This document shows positions 16,804 through 26,734 of a DNA stretch of 64,000 nucleotides, piece after piece. The stretch is from SFWF01 sp045537915 (lineage in GTDB: Bacteria; Bacillota; Clostridia; Oscillospirales; Acutalibacteraceae), in the NCBI GenBank assembly GCA_045537915.1, contig JAZSQK010000035.1:25921-89920 (forward strand). The letters run 5' to 3'. A program made the translations under genes and the position numbers. The notes below the pieces were generated by a model. It did no database searches. It saw only the letters and a program-made list of their open reading frames with translations, and was not told where the DNA came from. The stretch's first letter is position 1. Every line of letters starts with the position of its first letter.

Positions 16804-18786
16804 GTGTACAAAATTTTAAAACTTGACCCTATTCTCCAAAACTACAAGCAGGATATAGAGCTTCGTATGGAGAACTTTACAAGCAAAAAAAGAGAGCTTC
16901 TCGGCACAAAGAGAAGCCTTGTAAAATTTGCTGAAGGATATAAATATTTCGGTTTTCACAAAACCAAAAACGGTTGGGTTTACAGAGAGTGGGCTCCCGC
17001 CGCCGAGGCTATGTTTTTATGCGGAGATTTTAACAACTGGGACACCTATTCCTGTCCTTTGAAAAGGCTTGAAAACGGAGTTTTTGAGGTGCATCTTGAG
17101 GGCGAAAAAACCCTTTCACAAGGGCAGAAAGTACAAGCTATAGTTATTCATAACGGACAGACACTGCGCCGCATTCCAACCTATGCAACCCGTGTTGTAC
17201 AGGACACCCAAAACTATCTCTGGTGCGCCGAGATAGAGGACACTCTCGGCTCTTTTAAATGGACGGACGAGGGTTTTACCCCTGCAAAAACTCCCCTTAT
17301 CTATGAGTGCCATATCGGTATGGCGCAGGACAAATACGGTATCGGCAGTTATGAGGAGTTTCGCCAAAATACCCTTCCCAGAATAAAAAAGCTCGGCTAC
17401 AACACCATACAGATAATGGCTGTTATGGAGCATCCTTATTATGCCTCCTTCGGCTATCAGGTATCTAATTTTTTTGCCGCCTCCTCCCGTTACGGAAGGA
17501 GTGAGGAGCTTAAAAGGCTTATAAACGAGGCTCACAGTATGGGCATTACCGTTCTGCTTGATGTTGTTCACTCACACGCCGTAAACAATACTAATGAGGG
17601 CCTTTGCAAGTTTGACGGCACCGAATATCAGTTTTTCCATCAAGGCTCACGTGGAAATCATTCGGCCTGGGGCACAAAGCTTTTCAACTACAACAAAAAC
17701 GAGGTTTTGCACTTCCTTTTGTCCAACCTTAAATACTGGATGGAGGTTTTCCATTTCGACGGTTTCCGTTTTGACGGTGTAACCTCAATGCTCTATCACG
17801 ACCACGGGCTTGGAAGTGCTTTTACCAACTACGATATGTATTTTTCAATGAATACCGATACCGAGGCGGTTACCTATCTTCAGCTTGCAAATGAGCTTGT
17901 GCACAAAATAAATCCCAACGCCATAACCGTTGCGGAGGATATGTCGGGCATGCCCGGTATGTGCATTCCGATTAAAGACGGCGGAATAGGCTTTGATTAC
18001 AGGCTCTCAATGGGTGTTCCTGACCTTTGGATAAAAATGCTCAGAGAACAGTCGGATTGGGACTGGCACCTCGGTACCCTCTGGTATGAACTTACAACCA
18101 GAAGACCTTATGAAAAAAACATTGGGTATGTTGAGTCGCACGACCAGGCGCTTGTGGGTGACAAGACGGTTATGTTCCGCCTGTGCGACGCTGAAATGTA
18201 TACAGGTATGAAAAAATTTGCAGGAAATATCACGGTCGACCGAGGTATCGCTCTGCATAAGATGATACGTCTTATTACCTCCTCCCTTGCAGGAGAGGGC
18301 TATCTCAACTTTATGGGAAATGAATTTGGCCACCCCGAGTGGATAGATTTTCCCCGTGAGCAAAACGGCTGGAGCTATCATTACTGCCGCCGCCAGTGGC
18401 ACCTTGTAGACGATGAGGAGCTTCGCTTTGGGGAGCTTAATAATTTTGATATGGCAATGATAAGGCTGCTGAGAGAAGAAAATATCTTCTCATCCTCGCC
18501 CGACTGCAGATATATTCATGAGGACGACAAAATAATTATCTACACAAAGGGCGACCTTGTTTTTGCCTTCAACTTCAACCCCGAAAGGTCCTTTGAAGGA
18601 TACTTTATCGATGTGGGTAAGGTGGGAAAATATAAGGTAATTCTGTCAACCGACTGCTCCGAGTTCGGCGGTCAGAGCAGAATTGATACCGACTATTTAT
18701 ACGAGTCAAAGGCAACCCCCTCGGGCAAAATCGGTTTTTCTCTTTATCTGCCCTCACGATGCGCTGCAGTATTAAAAAAGGTATAA
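16804..18786 (+). CDS. 1,4-alpha-glucan branching enzyme, eukaryote-like GH13 subfamily 8 type
   Basis: 660 residues from a GTG with AAGGAAGGTG upstream. The N-terminal CBM48 region is clear (WVYREWAPAAEAMFLCGDFNNWD, about 60-82). The GH13 barrel carries DVVHSHA, GFRFDGVTSM (nucleophile Asp), VAEDMSGMPG (acid/base Glu) and ESHDQALVGDKT. The last motif and the N-terminal layout resemble plant and animal branching enzymes more than classical bacterial GlgB. The enzyme introduces alpha-1,6 branches into glycogen. No other glycogen gene lies nearby; it stands alone between terminators, so export to a glg operon elsewhere must be assumed. Confidence 0.9.
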   Translation: MYKILKLDPILQNYKQDIELRMENFTSKKRELLGTKRSLVKFAEGYKYFGFHKTKNGWVYREWAPAAEAMFLCGDFNNWDTYSCPLKRLENGVFEVHLEGEKTLSQGQKVQAIVIHNGQTLRRIPTYATRVVQDTQNYLWCAEIEDTLGSFKWTDEGFTPAKTPLIYECHIGMAQDKYGIGSYEEFRQNTLPRIKKLGYNTIQIMAVMEHPYYASFGYQVSNFFAASSRYGRSEELKRLINEAHSMGITVLLDVVHSHAVNNTNEGLCKFDGTEYQFFHQGSRGNHSAWGTKLFNYNKNEVLHFLLSNLKYWMEVFHFDGFRFDGVTSMLYHDHGLGSAFTNYDMYFSMNTDTEAVTYLQLANELVHKINPNAITVAEDMSGMPGMCIPIKDGGIGFDYRLSMGVPDLWIKMLREQSDWDWHLGTLWYELTTRRPYEKNIGYVESHDQALVGDKTVMFRLCDAEMYTGMKKFAGNITVDRGIALHKMIRLITSSLAGEGYLNFMGNEFGHPEWIDFPREQNGWSYHYCRRQWHLVDDEELRFGELNNFDMAMIRLLREENIFSSSPDCRYIHEDDKIIIYTKGDLVFAFNFNPERSFEGYFIDVGKVGKYKVILSTDCSEFGGQSRIDTDYLYESKATPSGKIGFSLYLPSRCAAVLKKV

Positions 18787-18789
18787 TAA

Positions 18790-18820
18790 AACGAGGCTAA
18801 GCATAGCGCTTAGCCTCGTT
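18790..18820. terminator. Bidirectional terminator between branching enzyme and enolase
   Basis: A perfect 13-bp inverted repeat (AACGAGGCTAAGC / GCTTAGCCTCGTT) with a five-base loop and T tracts outward on both strands. It overlaps the enolase stop codon. Confidence 0.85.
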
Positions 18821-20042
18821 TTTCTATCAGAAGAAGTCGGTTGTATTTTGCAAGTCGCTCGCTTCTGCAGGGGGCACCGCTTTTTATCTGTCCCGCCGAC
18901 ACCGCAAGGGCTAAATCGGAGATAAAGCTGTCCTCGGTTTCACCCGAACGATGAGAAATAACGGTGGTGTAAGAATTATCGTGGGCGGTTTTTATTACAT
19001 TAAGGGTTTCAGAAACGGTTCCTATCTGGTTTGGCTTTATGAGAATTGAGTTTGCCGCCTTCATAGTTATTCCCTGTAAAAGCCTTTTTTCATTGGTTAC
19101 GAAAAGGTCATCCCCCACAAGCTGAAGACGGGAGCCCAACCTTTCGGTCAATGCCGCAAAGCCTTCAAAATCCCCCTCGGAAAGCGGGTCCTCAAGCGAG
19201 GCTATTGGATAATTATCCGCAAGGTCCTCCCACATTGCTATCATCTCATCACGGTCGAGTTTCTTTTGCCTTTTGGGCATTTTGTAAAGTCCGCTTTCGC
19301 ACCGCCATTCACTCGATGCGGCGTCAAGACAAATCTTTACCTCTTTATCTGAATAACCCGCCTTTTCTATCGCCTCAACAATAAATTTAAGCGCCTCTTT
19401 GTCATCCTTAAGGTCGGGCGCAAAGCCTCCCTCGTCCCCCACTGCCGTTGAATAGCCTTTGTTTGATAACAATTTTCTTAGGGTGTGATATATTTTAACA
19501 CAACATTCCATAGATTCTGCAAAGCTTTTGGGCATTGTTGGCTGTATCATAAATTCCTGTATATCGATATTGTTTGACGCATGGGCGCCGCCGTTTATAA
19601 TATTCATCATCGGTCTGGGCATAACGAGCTTTTTTGGAGCTCCGAGATAACTGTAAAGGGGTACTCCCTCACTCTCTGCCGCCGCCCTTGCTGCAGCCAT
19701 TGACACGGCAAGAATTGCATTAGCGCCGAGATTGGACTTGTTCTCGCTCGAGTCAAGCTCAATCATCTTTTTATCCAGTCCCGTCTGGTCGGATACCTTA
19801 CAGCCTATAAGTGCGGGACCGATAATGGTATTGACATTTTCGACCGCTCTTTCGACCCCCTTGCCGAAAAGCCTGTCGGTATTATCCCTCAGCTCTGCCG
19901 CTTCAAAGCTTCCGGTCGAGGCCCCCGACGGCACAGCTGCGCTACCCTTAAAGCCCCCTTCGGTTTCAACCTCTGCAAATACAGTCGGGTTACCCCTTGA
20001 ATCAAAAATTTCGTATGCAGATACTCTTTTAATTTTACTCAT
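18810..20042 (-). CDS. eno: Enolase
   Basis: 410 residues from the ATG at 20042 with GGAG eight bases upstream; a GTG two codons earlier is the alternative. Signatures: FDSRGNPTVFAEV, GASTGSFEA, metal ligands in CLDAASSE, SLEDPL and VGDDLFVTN, catalytic Lys in SILIKPNQIGT, and SHRSGETED. It catalyses 2-phosphoglycerate to phosphoenolpyruvate in glycolysis. A little shorter than the usual 430, with a compact C-terminus, but no motif is missing. Divergent from rlmB. Confidence 0.95.
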   Translation of the reverse strand: MSKIKRVSAYEIFDSRGNPTVFAEVETEGGFKGSAAVPSGASTGSFEAAELRDNTDRLFGKGVERAVENVNTIIGPALIGCKVSDQTGLDKKMIELDSSENKSNLGANAILAVSMAAARAAAESEGVPLYSYLGAPKKLVMPRPMMNIINGGAHASNNIDIQEFMIQPTMPKSFAESMECCVKIYHTLRKLLSNKGYSTAVGDEGGFAPDLKDDKEALKFIVEAIEKAGYSDKEVKICLDAASSEWRCESGLYKMPKRQKKLDRDEMIAMWEDLADNYPIASLEDPLSEGDFEGFAALTERLGSRLQLVGDDLFVTNEKRLLQGITMKAANSILIKPNQIGTVSETLNVIKTAHDNSYTTVISHRSGETEDSFISDLALAVSAGQIKSGAPCRSERLAKYNRLLLIEKRG

Positions 20043-20117
20043 AATCACAACTCCTTTAAAGTAGTCTGCCCAAATTATTCTATTTATATAAAAACTCTTT
20101 CCTTTTTTTATTATTTG

Positions 20118-20126
20118 TGTTATACT
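20118..20126 (+). promoter_or_regulatory. Extended -10 promoter for the rlmB run
   Basis: TGTTATACT, an extended -10 element (TG-n-TATACT), about 45 bp before the rlmB ATG. No good -35 hexamer is present, which fits extended -10 promoters. Confidence 0.45.
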
Positions 20127-20169
20127 TTATTTTGTATATTTATGTATAAATTTAAGGAGTTCTTCTTTT

Positions 20170-20931
20170 ATGGTAAGCGCCGAACAAAAGGAACATGGTA
20201 ATAATATTATAGCGGGACGCAATTCGGTTATGGAGGCTCTTCGTTCGGGAAGAGAGATAGACCGTTTGCTCGTATGTCACGGGCAGACAGGCGGTTCTGT
20301 TGCCGCCATCATAGCAAAATGCAGTGAAAGAGGAATTCTTATCAAAGAGGTTTCTCCCTCAAAGCTTGACTATATGACCAGTGGCGCAAATCATCAGGGT
20401 GTCGCTCTCATTATAGCCGAACAGGAATACTGCGAGGTTGAGGATATTTTAAAACTTGCAGATGAGCGTGGCGAGGCCCCCTTTATCATAATTTGCGATG
20501 AGATTGAGGATCCTCACAATCTGGGCGCAATAATCCGCACGGCAGAGGCCGCAGGGGTTCACGGAATTATTATTCCGAAGCGCCGAAGCGCATCTCTCAA
20601 TGTTACGGTTGCAAAATCGGCAAGCGGCGCCCTTGAATATATGAAGGTTGCGAGGGTAACCAACATTGCAAACGAAATCGACAAGCTAAAGGAACGTGGC
20701 GTTTGGGTATACGGGGCGGATATGGACGGCGAGGATTATTCGCTTACTGATTTCTCCTCTCCCTGCGCACTGGTCATAGGCAACGAGGGCAAAGGAATAG
20801 GCCAGCTTGTTGCAAAAAAATGCGACGCCATTGTTTCTCTGCCAATGTTTGGCAAGATAAACTCACTGAATGCATCGGTGGCTGCGGGAATTTTAATGTA
20901 TGCAGTCGTTAAAAGCCGAACAGGAAAATAA
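20170..20931 (+). CDS. rlmB: TrmH-family 23S rRNA 2'-O-methyltransferase (RlmB-like)
   Basis: 253 residues with an N-terminal substrate-binding domain (IIAGRNSVMEALRSGREIDRLLV) and a C-terminal SPOUT knot: DEIEDPHNLGAIIRTAEAAG (motif 1), ALVIGNEGKGIG (motif 2) and SLPMFGKINSLNASVAAGILMY (motif 3). These enzymes methylate a ribose of 23S rRNA with S-adenosylmethionine; the exact nucleotide is not provable here. First gene of a run to tatD. Confidence 0.9.
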   Translation: MVSAEQKEHGNNIIAGRNSVMEALRSGREIDRLLVCHGQTGGSVAAIIAKCSERGILIKEVSPSKLDYMTSGANHQGVALIIAEQEYCEVEDILKLADERGEAPFIIICDEIEDPHNLGAIIRTAEAAGVHGIIIPKRRSASLNVTVAKSASGALEYMKVARVTNIANEIDKLKERGVWVYGADMDGEDYSLTDFSSPCALVIGNEGKGIGQLVAKKCDAIVSLPMFGKINSLNASVAAGILMYAVVKSRTGK

Positions 20932-20952
20932 CAGAAAGGAAAGGTACGGAAT

Positions 20953-23598
20953 ATGAATCTGTTTACAAAAAAGAGCAAAGAAAATACCGAAGAGCCCGAG
21001 GAATATTCTGCCCTTTTCTTCCCCTTTGCCGATGAAAACTTTGAAGGCGATGACAAAACCGACTCTGAAAAAGAGTTTTCTCTGCCTGAATCTATACCTG
21101 TGCAAAAGCTTAACACCGAGCCCGAAGAGGTCAAGGTTTACCCGGGCGGAATCTCTCCTCTAGATTCTCTGAGGCAAAAGCTCAGGCAGACAACTGCCGA
21201 GATTTCCGAGGAGATAGTACCCGAAGAGGCTCCTGTTATAAATGAGCCTGTTCAGGAGGTTTGTGAAGAGGCTATAGAAGAAGTGGTCGAGGAGAAGGAA
21301 ATTTCCAAACAGGAGGTTGTTTCAGATTTTGAAACGCCTAAGGAGGAGCCCAAGGTTTCCTTGCTTGACCGCTGTATGCCCTACATATACGATGAAGAGG
21401 GCGTCAGCCAGATCGACACAAAGCCTGACTATGTGCTTGAAAGCGTTGAAGACATAATAAAATCTGCCGAAGCAAAGGCAGATAAGAAAATCGCAGAGCT
21501 TTACAAATTGACCGAAACGGCTGCCGCAAAAGATGAAGAGAAAGAAATTCCTATGGAAAGCAGAACTGCAACTGTCTCCACCCCTAAAACAGAGGTTCAG
21601 AGGGTTTCTCTTCCCAAAACAGCCGATATCCTTTTTGACGATTTTACCTCAAAACGCACCGTCGTTACCGAGGACGGTAATTCAAGCGTAACCGAAACAT
21701 ATTCTCAGCTTACCGACCTCCAGGCAGGAATTCCCAGCCTTGACCTTGATAAAACCAGAGTTATGCCCTCGCTGAATCAGTCACAGACTCAGTCTATGGA
21801 GGATATTTTAAGCCATACAAAGCAGGTCAATATCAAGGACGCTCCTGCTATAAAAGCGGCAAAGCCGATAACCGTAACTCTTAAACACGAGGAGCCTATA
21901 GTTGAGGTGGAGGACGATTACCGTTGTCCAGACGACACAAAGCGAATCGGCACAAGGCTAAAAAAAGAACGCCGCAACGCTTTTTTACGCTTTTACTCCA
22001 CCCTCTTCTTTACCTTGATATCGGCCGTTGTGACACTGATTCTGCCCGAGGATATCTACGGAAATCTTATATTTTTACCCTGTCTTATACAGACGGTTTT
22101 GCTCGGCATCTGTTCCTTTGTCAACATTAATATTTTCGCCTCTTTTAAAGCAATGTTCACTAAAAAGGCAAACGCCGCATCTCCCGTGGCGCTATGCGTT
22201 TCGGGAATGATAATTTATATGCTTTACGGGCTTATTTTCGGAGTTTACCCCTTCGAGCCGGTCTTGCTTTCACTTGTCAGCCTTTGTGTCTATGACCTCT
22301 TTGCGCTGAAGCGTTCAACCTCGGTTCTCAATAACTTCAGAATAATTGTGTCAGGAAGTGAGAAAAAGGCCGTTGCTCTTATTGATGACCAAAGTACAGC
22401 CTCCTCTATGGCCCGTTCTTCAATAAGCGGAGAGGTTCTTGCCGCAGGGGTAAAGCGTACCGGTACGGTTACAGACTTTCTGCTTCACACCGCCTGTGAT
22501 ACACCCTTTGCCAACCACCTTTCAACCGTAACTATAGTTTTTTTGGCTCTTGCTGTTGTATTTGCCGCAGTTATAGGAATAAGCCATTCTTCATTCAATT
22601 CTGCCCTTTGCGCAGGTGTAACGGTACTGAGCATTTTTGCAATGCCAACCTATTCCTTCTCTGAATTCTTCCCTCTTGACGACCTTTCAAAGAGGCTTTA
22701 CAGGCTTGGCGCAATGGTCTGCGGAAAATTTTCAGCTTCAAGAATTGAACAGGCAAACGCAGTTGTTGTTACCTCTGCCGAGCTTTTCCCCGAAGGCTCT
22801 ATAGAGCTTTTCAATATCAATCCTCTCGGCTCAAACAATATAGATGCCACCCTGACCGCCGCAGCTGCGGTTGCAAGGGCAATCGACAGTCCTTTGGTTT
22901 CGGTCTTCAACACCTTTGTTGACAGTAGTGAAAACCTTCCTTCGACCGATTCGGTAAAATACGAAGACAACCTCGGCATTTCCGGTTGGGTTGGCGATGA
23001 CCACTACTTTATCGGAAACCGCACTCTTATGGAAGCCCACGGAATCAGGGTTCCCGCTCTTGAGGTCGACCGAAAGATACTTCACAGAGGTTTCTTCCCG
23101 ATTTATGTTGCCTGTAACCAACGTGCCTGCGCCCTTATGGTAGTGCGCTATCGTATAAACCGTAAGGTCCGTTCGGAGCTTGTGAAAATGATTAACGCAG
23201 GTATAACCCTGCTTATTGATAACTGTGATTCAAACATAACCGTCCAGATGCTGAGCGATTATTACGACCTTTACCCCGACAGTATTAAAATTATGGATCA
23301 CAAGGGTGTGCATAATTACAAAAACGCTGTAAACTATTCCGAGTCTTACAGCTCCCACGCCGCACACATTGGCTCCTCATTTGCATTTTTTTCCATTATA
23401 AACGGTTGTCTTAAGCTTCGGTTCCTTTCAAATTTAATCTGCTCCGCACATATTGTTCTGGCCTCTCTTTTCTGCGTAATATACGCCTTAGCAGGTCTTG
23501 ACGGAACCCTTACACTTTTACATATATCGGCTTGTTTGATTATTGAGTTAATATGCCTTGCCCTTTCGGCAATAATTTACTATATAGGTCGCAGATAA
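20953..23598 (+). CDS. Membrane protein resembling a catalytically dead P-type ATPase, with an acidic N-terminal extension
   Basis: 881 residues. Residues 1 to about 320 are Glu/Pro/Ser-rich and probably disordered. Hydrophobic pairs lie at about 340-400, 415-445 and 520-565, with two more at the C-terminus. Between them, residues about 600-790 follow the order of a P-type ATPase cytoplasmic core: ANAVVVTSAELFPEG where the DKTGT phosphorylation site should be, LGISGWVGDDHYFIGNRTLM like the N-domain, and MVVRYRINRKVRSELVKMINAGITLLIDN like the hinge, with the GDGxND site lost. The phosphorylated Asp is absent, so ion pumping is unlikely. It lies 21 bp after rlmB. The ATPase origin is inference from motif order. 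Confidence 0.6.
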   Translation: MNLFTKKSKENTEEPEEYSALFFPFADENFEGDDKTDSEKEFSLPESIPVQKLNTEPEEVKVYPGGISPLDSLRQKLRQTTAEISEEIVPEEAPVINEPVQEVCEEAIEEVVEEKEISKQEVVSDFETPKEEPKVSLLDRCMPYIYDEEGVSQIDTKPDYVLESVEDIIKSAEAKADKKIAELYKLTETAAAKDEEKEIPMESRTATVSTPKTEVQRVSLPKTADILFDDFTSKRTVVTEDGNSSVTETYSQLTDLQAGIPSLDLDKTRVMPSLNQSQTQSMEDILSHTKQVNIKDAPAIKAAKPITVTLKHEEPIVEVEDDYRCPDDTKRIGTRLKKERRNAFLRFYSTLFFTLISAVVTLILPEDIYGNLIFLPCLIQTVLLGICSFVNINIFASFKAMFTKKANAASPVALCVSGMIIYMLYGLIFGVYPFEPVLLSLVSLCVYDLFALKRSTSVLNNFRIIVSGSEKKAVALIDDQSTASSMARSSISGEVLAAGVKRTGTVTDFLLHTACDTPFANHLSTVTIVFLALAVVFAAVIGISHSSFNSALCAGVTVLSIFAMPTYSFSEFFPLDDLSKRLYRLGAMVCGKFSASRIEQANAVVVTSAELFPEGSIELFNINPLGSNNIDATLTAAAAVARAIDSPLVSVFNTFVDSSENLPSTDSVKYEDNLGISGWVGDDHYFIGNRTLMEAHGIRVPALEVDRKILHRGFFPIYVACNQRACALMVVRYRINRKVRSELVKMINAGITLLIDNCDSNITVQMLSDYYDLYPDSIKIMDHKGVHNYKNAVNYSESYSSHAAHIGSSFAFFSIINGCLKLRFLSNLICSAHIVLASLFCVIYALAGLDGTLTLLHISACLIIELICLALSAIIYYIGRR

Positions 23599-23628
23599 AA
23601 GCCGTTTCTTATCAAACCAAGAAGAAAG

Positions 23629-24807
23629 GTGAGTATTATTTTAAGGAAATTATTAAGTTGTCCTGAAAATTTAATATATACAGCCTTTGTTAGCGTTTTT
23701 CTGCCCTTCTGGCTTACCGCCGTGGTTTTAGTGTTGCTTGGTTTTGTAATTCTTGCAGATTCAAGGTCTGTGCGTCAGGTTTTTTCCCACAACGGAAGCA
23801 GGTTTATGGCGCTTTTCACTCTCTATACGGCAGTGGTCGGTTTAATTAGAGATAATTTCTTAGGCGTTGCCTGTTCACTGGGTTTTTTCCTTATAATGAT
23901 CTTAAGCTATTACTGCCGTTCAAATATCACGGGAGATGTTCTCCAAAGGGCGCTTGATATGTGTTGTTGGATGAGCATTGTCGTCTTTTTCTCGGTTTTT
24001 GCAGAGCGACTTATCTACTCCCATCTCGAAAAGTACCGCTGTGTAGGTTGGTTTTTTAATTCAAATTATCTAGGCTCAATGATGGCCCTCGTAATAGTTG
24101 TTTGCGCATACAAAGTTATAGCAACCCACAAGGGAAAACCCTTTTACTATATTGTTGCGCTGCTGTCAGCCGTAACAATGTATCTGTGTGGAAGCATTTT
24201 AGCGATTATCGAAGTAATAGTCGGAGTTCTTATGCTTCTTATTCTTTATAAAAAGCATTCTGTTATTTCGGCTTTTTTATGCTTTGTTGCTGTTGGAATG
24301 ATTGCTCTTTATCTGTTCCCCGAAATCTTCCCGAGAATTTTAGAATCAAATGTTACTACCGAAAACCGCATACTTGTCTGGGATTCGGCTATTGCATTTA
24401 TAAAGCGAAGCCCACTCTTCGGACACGGTTTTCTGTCATATTATCATCTTCATAACAAATTCGGTTCCCTCTGGGCAACCACCCATGCACACAATTTTGC
24501 GCTTGAGCCTATTCTCAGCTTTGGAATAATCGGCACGGCTATATTCCTTATCTTTATCTGGGCTTATTATGAAAAGATTTCAGAATGTAAATCTCTTTTA
24601 AGAAAAAGTAAGGCGGCAAACCTTATACTAGCCGTTTCGGTGGCCACAATAGTCCACTGCGCCGTTGACCTTACAATACTCTGGATACAAAACGGGCTCT
24701 TTTTTGCCCTTTTACTGTCAAGCATAGGGGTTGATGAAAAAACCCTCGACCGTCGAATTAAGGCATGTGCAAAAGCACAAAACGCTAAATCTTCCGAGGA
24801 GGAATAA
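23629..24807 (+). CDS. O-antigen ligase/polymerase-like (Wzy_C) membrane protein
   Basis: 392 residues with about ten transmembrane segments and the large loop near residue 250-285 (RILVWDSAIAFIKRSPLFGHGFLSYY, then THAHN) typical of the O-antigen ligase/Wzy polymerase fold, whose Arg and His residues act on lipid-linked glycans. In a Gram-positive it may polymerise or ligate a surface polysaccharide. The GTG at 23629 has little room for a ribosome binding site; AAAGGTG four bases before an ATT codon at 23635 suggests an unusual start there. It sits between the dead-ATPase-like gene and metG. Confidence 0.75.
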   Translation: MSIILRKLLSCPENLIYTAFVSVFLPFWLTAVVLVLLGFVILADSRSVRQVFSHNGSRFMALFTLYTAVVGLIRDNFLGVACSLGFFLIMILSYYCRSNITGDVLQRALDMCCWMSIVVFFSVFAERLIYSHLEKYRCVGWFFNSNYLGSMMALVIVVCAYKVIATHKGKPFYYIVALLSAVTMYLCGSILAIIEVIVGVLMLLILYKKHSVISAFLCFVAVGMIALYLFPEIFPRILESNVTTENRILVWDSAIAFIKRSPLFGHGFLSYYHLHNKFGSLWATTHAHNFALEPILSFGIIGTAIFLIFIWAYYEKISECKSLLRKSKAANLILAVSVATIVHCAVDLTILWIQNGLFFALLLSSIGVDEKTLDRRIKACAKAQNAKSSEEE

Positions 24808-24811
24808 ATAT

Positions 24812-26734
24812 ATGGATAAGAAAAAGTTTTATATTACAACGGCTATCGCCTACACCTCAAGAAAGCCGCATATCGGTAACGCCTACGATATAGTTCTGGC
24901 TGATATGATTGCCCGCTATAAAAGAATGATGGGCTTTGATGTATATTTTATGACCGGCTCGGATGAACACGGACAGAAGATTGAGGAATATGCAAACGCA
25001 AAGGGCGTTTCTCCCAAGGAATATGTCGACGAGGTTTCCCAGCAGATAAAGGATGTCTGGAACAGTATGAACACTACCTATGACAAATTTATCCGCACCA
25101 CCGACGATTACCACGAGAAAACAGTCTCTAAAATCTTCAAAAAGCTTTATGAGCAAGGAGATATCTACAAGAGTGAGTATGAGGGAAAATACTGTGTTCC
25201 CTGTGAGTCATTCTTTACCCCATCACAGCTTATTGACGGCAAATGTCCGGACTGTGGCAGAGATGTTTCAGATGCTAAAGAAGAGGCATATTTCTTAAAG
25301 CTCGGAAAATATCAGGACAGACTTCTTAAGTACTATGAAGAAAATCCCGATTTCATTAAACCCGACTCCCGTCGCAACGAGATGATAAATAATTTTCTGA
25401 AGCCCGGTCTTGCTGACCTTTGCGTTTCAAGAAGCTCATTCAAATGGGGCGTTCCGGTTGAGTTTGACTCAAAGCATGTTATCTATGTCTGGATAGATGC
25501 CCTTTCAAACTATATCACTGGTATCGGATACGATCCCGACGGTTCCTCAGATCAGTATAAAAAATACTGGCCCTGTGATCTTCACGTTATCGGTAAGGAT
25601 ATAGTCCGTTTCCACACTATCTACTGGCCTATTATTCTTATGGCTCTAGGTGAGCCTCTGCCTAAACAGGTTCTCGGTCATCCGTGGGTACTTGTAGGAG
25701 AGGACAAGATGAGCAAGTCAAAGGGCAATACCATTTATGCCGATGAACTAGCCTCTCGATTCGGTACCGATGCAGTCAGATACTATCTGCTTTCCGAAAT
25801 CTCCTTTACCAACGACGGAAGTATTACCTACGAAAGCTTTATAAACAAGTTCAATACCGACCTTGCAAACACCCTCGGCAATCTTGTCAACCGTTCGGTC
25901 GCTATGACAAACAAGTACTTCGGCGGCAAGGTGTCAAAGAAGGAATATAATAACGAATGTGACAAGGAGCTTCTTGCCGCAGCAAAAGAGAATATCGAAA
26001 AATACACCGCATCAATGGAAATCTACCATAATGCAGATGCCTGTGAAGCGGTTATGAACCTTGCAAAGCGTTGTAATAAATATATCGACGAAACTATGCC
26101 CTGGGCTCTTGCAAAGGATGAGAGTAAGAAGGACTATCTCGAGTGCGTTCTCTACAATCTGCTTGATTGCATACGCCTTATCGGCACTATGCTCTCCCCT
26201 ATCATCCCCGAGGCATCAGAAAAGATTGCCGACCAGCTTGGTTGTTCGGATAATACCCTTTGCTTCGGACAGGTATGTGATTATTCTGTGGGAGAGGCCT
26301 CTCCCCTCTTTGCACGTCTTGATGCGGAGAAGGTTCTTGCAGAAATAACCGCTGAGGCTGAAGCTGCAAAGGCGGCCGAAGAAGAGGCAGCTAATGTTGC
26401 AAAAATTGCTGAGATTTCAATAGAGGACTTCATGAAGGTTGAACTCAAAGCGGCCAAAATAACCGCTTGCGAGCCTGTTAAAAAGGCAAAGAAGCTTTTG
26501 AAATTAACCCTTGATGACGGCAGCGGCAAGGACAGAACTGTCGCTTCGGGAATTGCTAAATGGTACACCCCCGATGACCTTATCGGAAAGACCGTTATTC
26601 TTGTTTCAAACCTCAAACCCGCCACCCTTTGTGGAGTGGAAAGCGCAGGAATGATACTTGCTGCAGATGCGTCAGAGGATGATGTCAAGGTTGTTTTCTT
26701 AGAGGGTGTCCCTGCGGGAAGTAAGATACGATGA
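24812..26734 (+). CDS. metG: Methionyl-tRNA synthetase with C-terminal tRNA-binding domain
   Basis: 640 residues from the ATG at 24812, preceded by GAGGAGG; the open frame extends upstream but overlaps the previous gene. HIGH motif is PHIGN (19-23), KMSKS is KMSKSKGN (about 305), and the zinc knuckle is CVPCES ... CPDCGRD. The C-terminal OB-fold (KVELKAAKITACEPV ... AGMILAAD) is the EMAP/Trbp-like dimerisation and tRNA-binding domain. It charges tRNA(Met). Its stop overlaps the tatD start by four bases. Confidence 0.95.
   Translation: MDKKKFYITTAIAYTSRKPHIGNAYDIVLADMIARYKRMMGFDVYFMTGSDEHGQKIEEYANAKGVSPKEYVDEVSQQIKDVWNSMNTTYDKFIRTTDDYHEKTVSKIFKKLYEQGDIYKSEYEGKYCVPCESFFTPSQLIDGKCPDCGRDVSDAKEEAYFLKLGKYQDRLLKYYEENPDFIKPDSRRNEMINNFLKPGLADLCVSRSSFKWGVPVEFDSKHVIYVWIDALSNYITGIGYDPDGSSDQYKKYWPCDLHVIGKDIVRFHTIYWPIILMALGEPLPKQVLGHPWVLVGEDKMSKSKGNTIYADELASRFGTDAVRYYLLSEISFTNDGSITYESFINKFNTDLANTLGNLVNRSVAMTNKYFGGKVSKKEYNNECDKELLAAAKENIEKYTASMEIYHNADACEAVMNLAKRCNKYIDETMPWALAKDESKKDYLECVLYNLLDCIRLIGTMLSPIIPEASEKIADQLGCSDNTLCFGQVCDYSVGEASPLFARLDAEKVLAEITAEAEAAKAAEEEAANVAKIAEISIEDFMKVELKAAKITACEPVKKAKKLLKLTLDDGSGKDRTVASGIAKWYTPDDLIGKTVILVSNLKPATLCGVESAGMILAADASEDDVKVVFLEGVPAGSKIR

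Noticed and set aside
18810..20042. Truncated enolase
   Set aside because: Somewhat short, but all catalytic and metal motifs and the usual C-terminal KYN-LL-IE end are present.
24800..24812. T-box or other riboswitch before metG
   Set aside because: The gap to the previous gene is four bases; no room for a leader.
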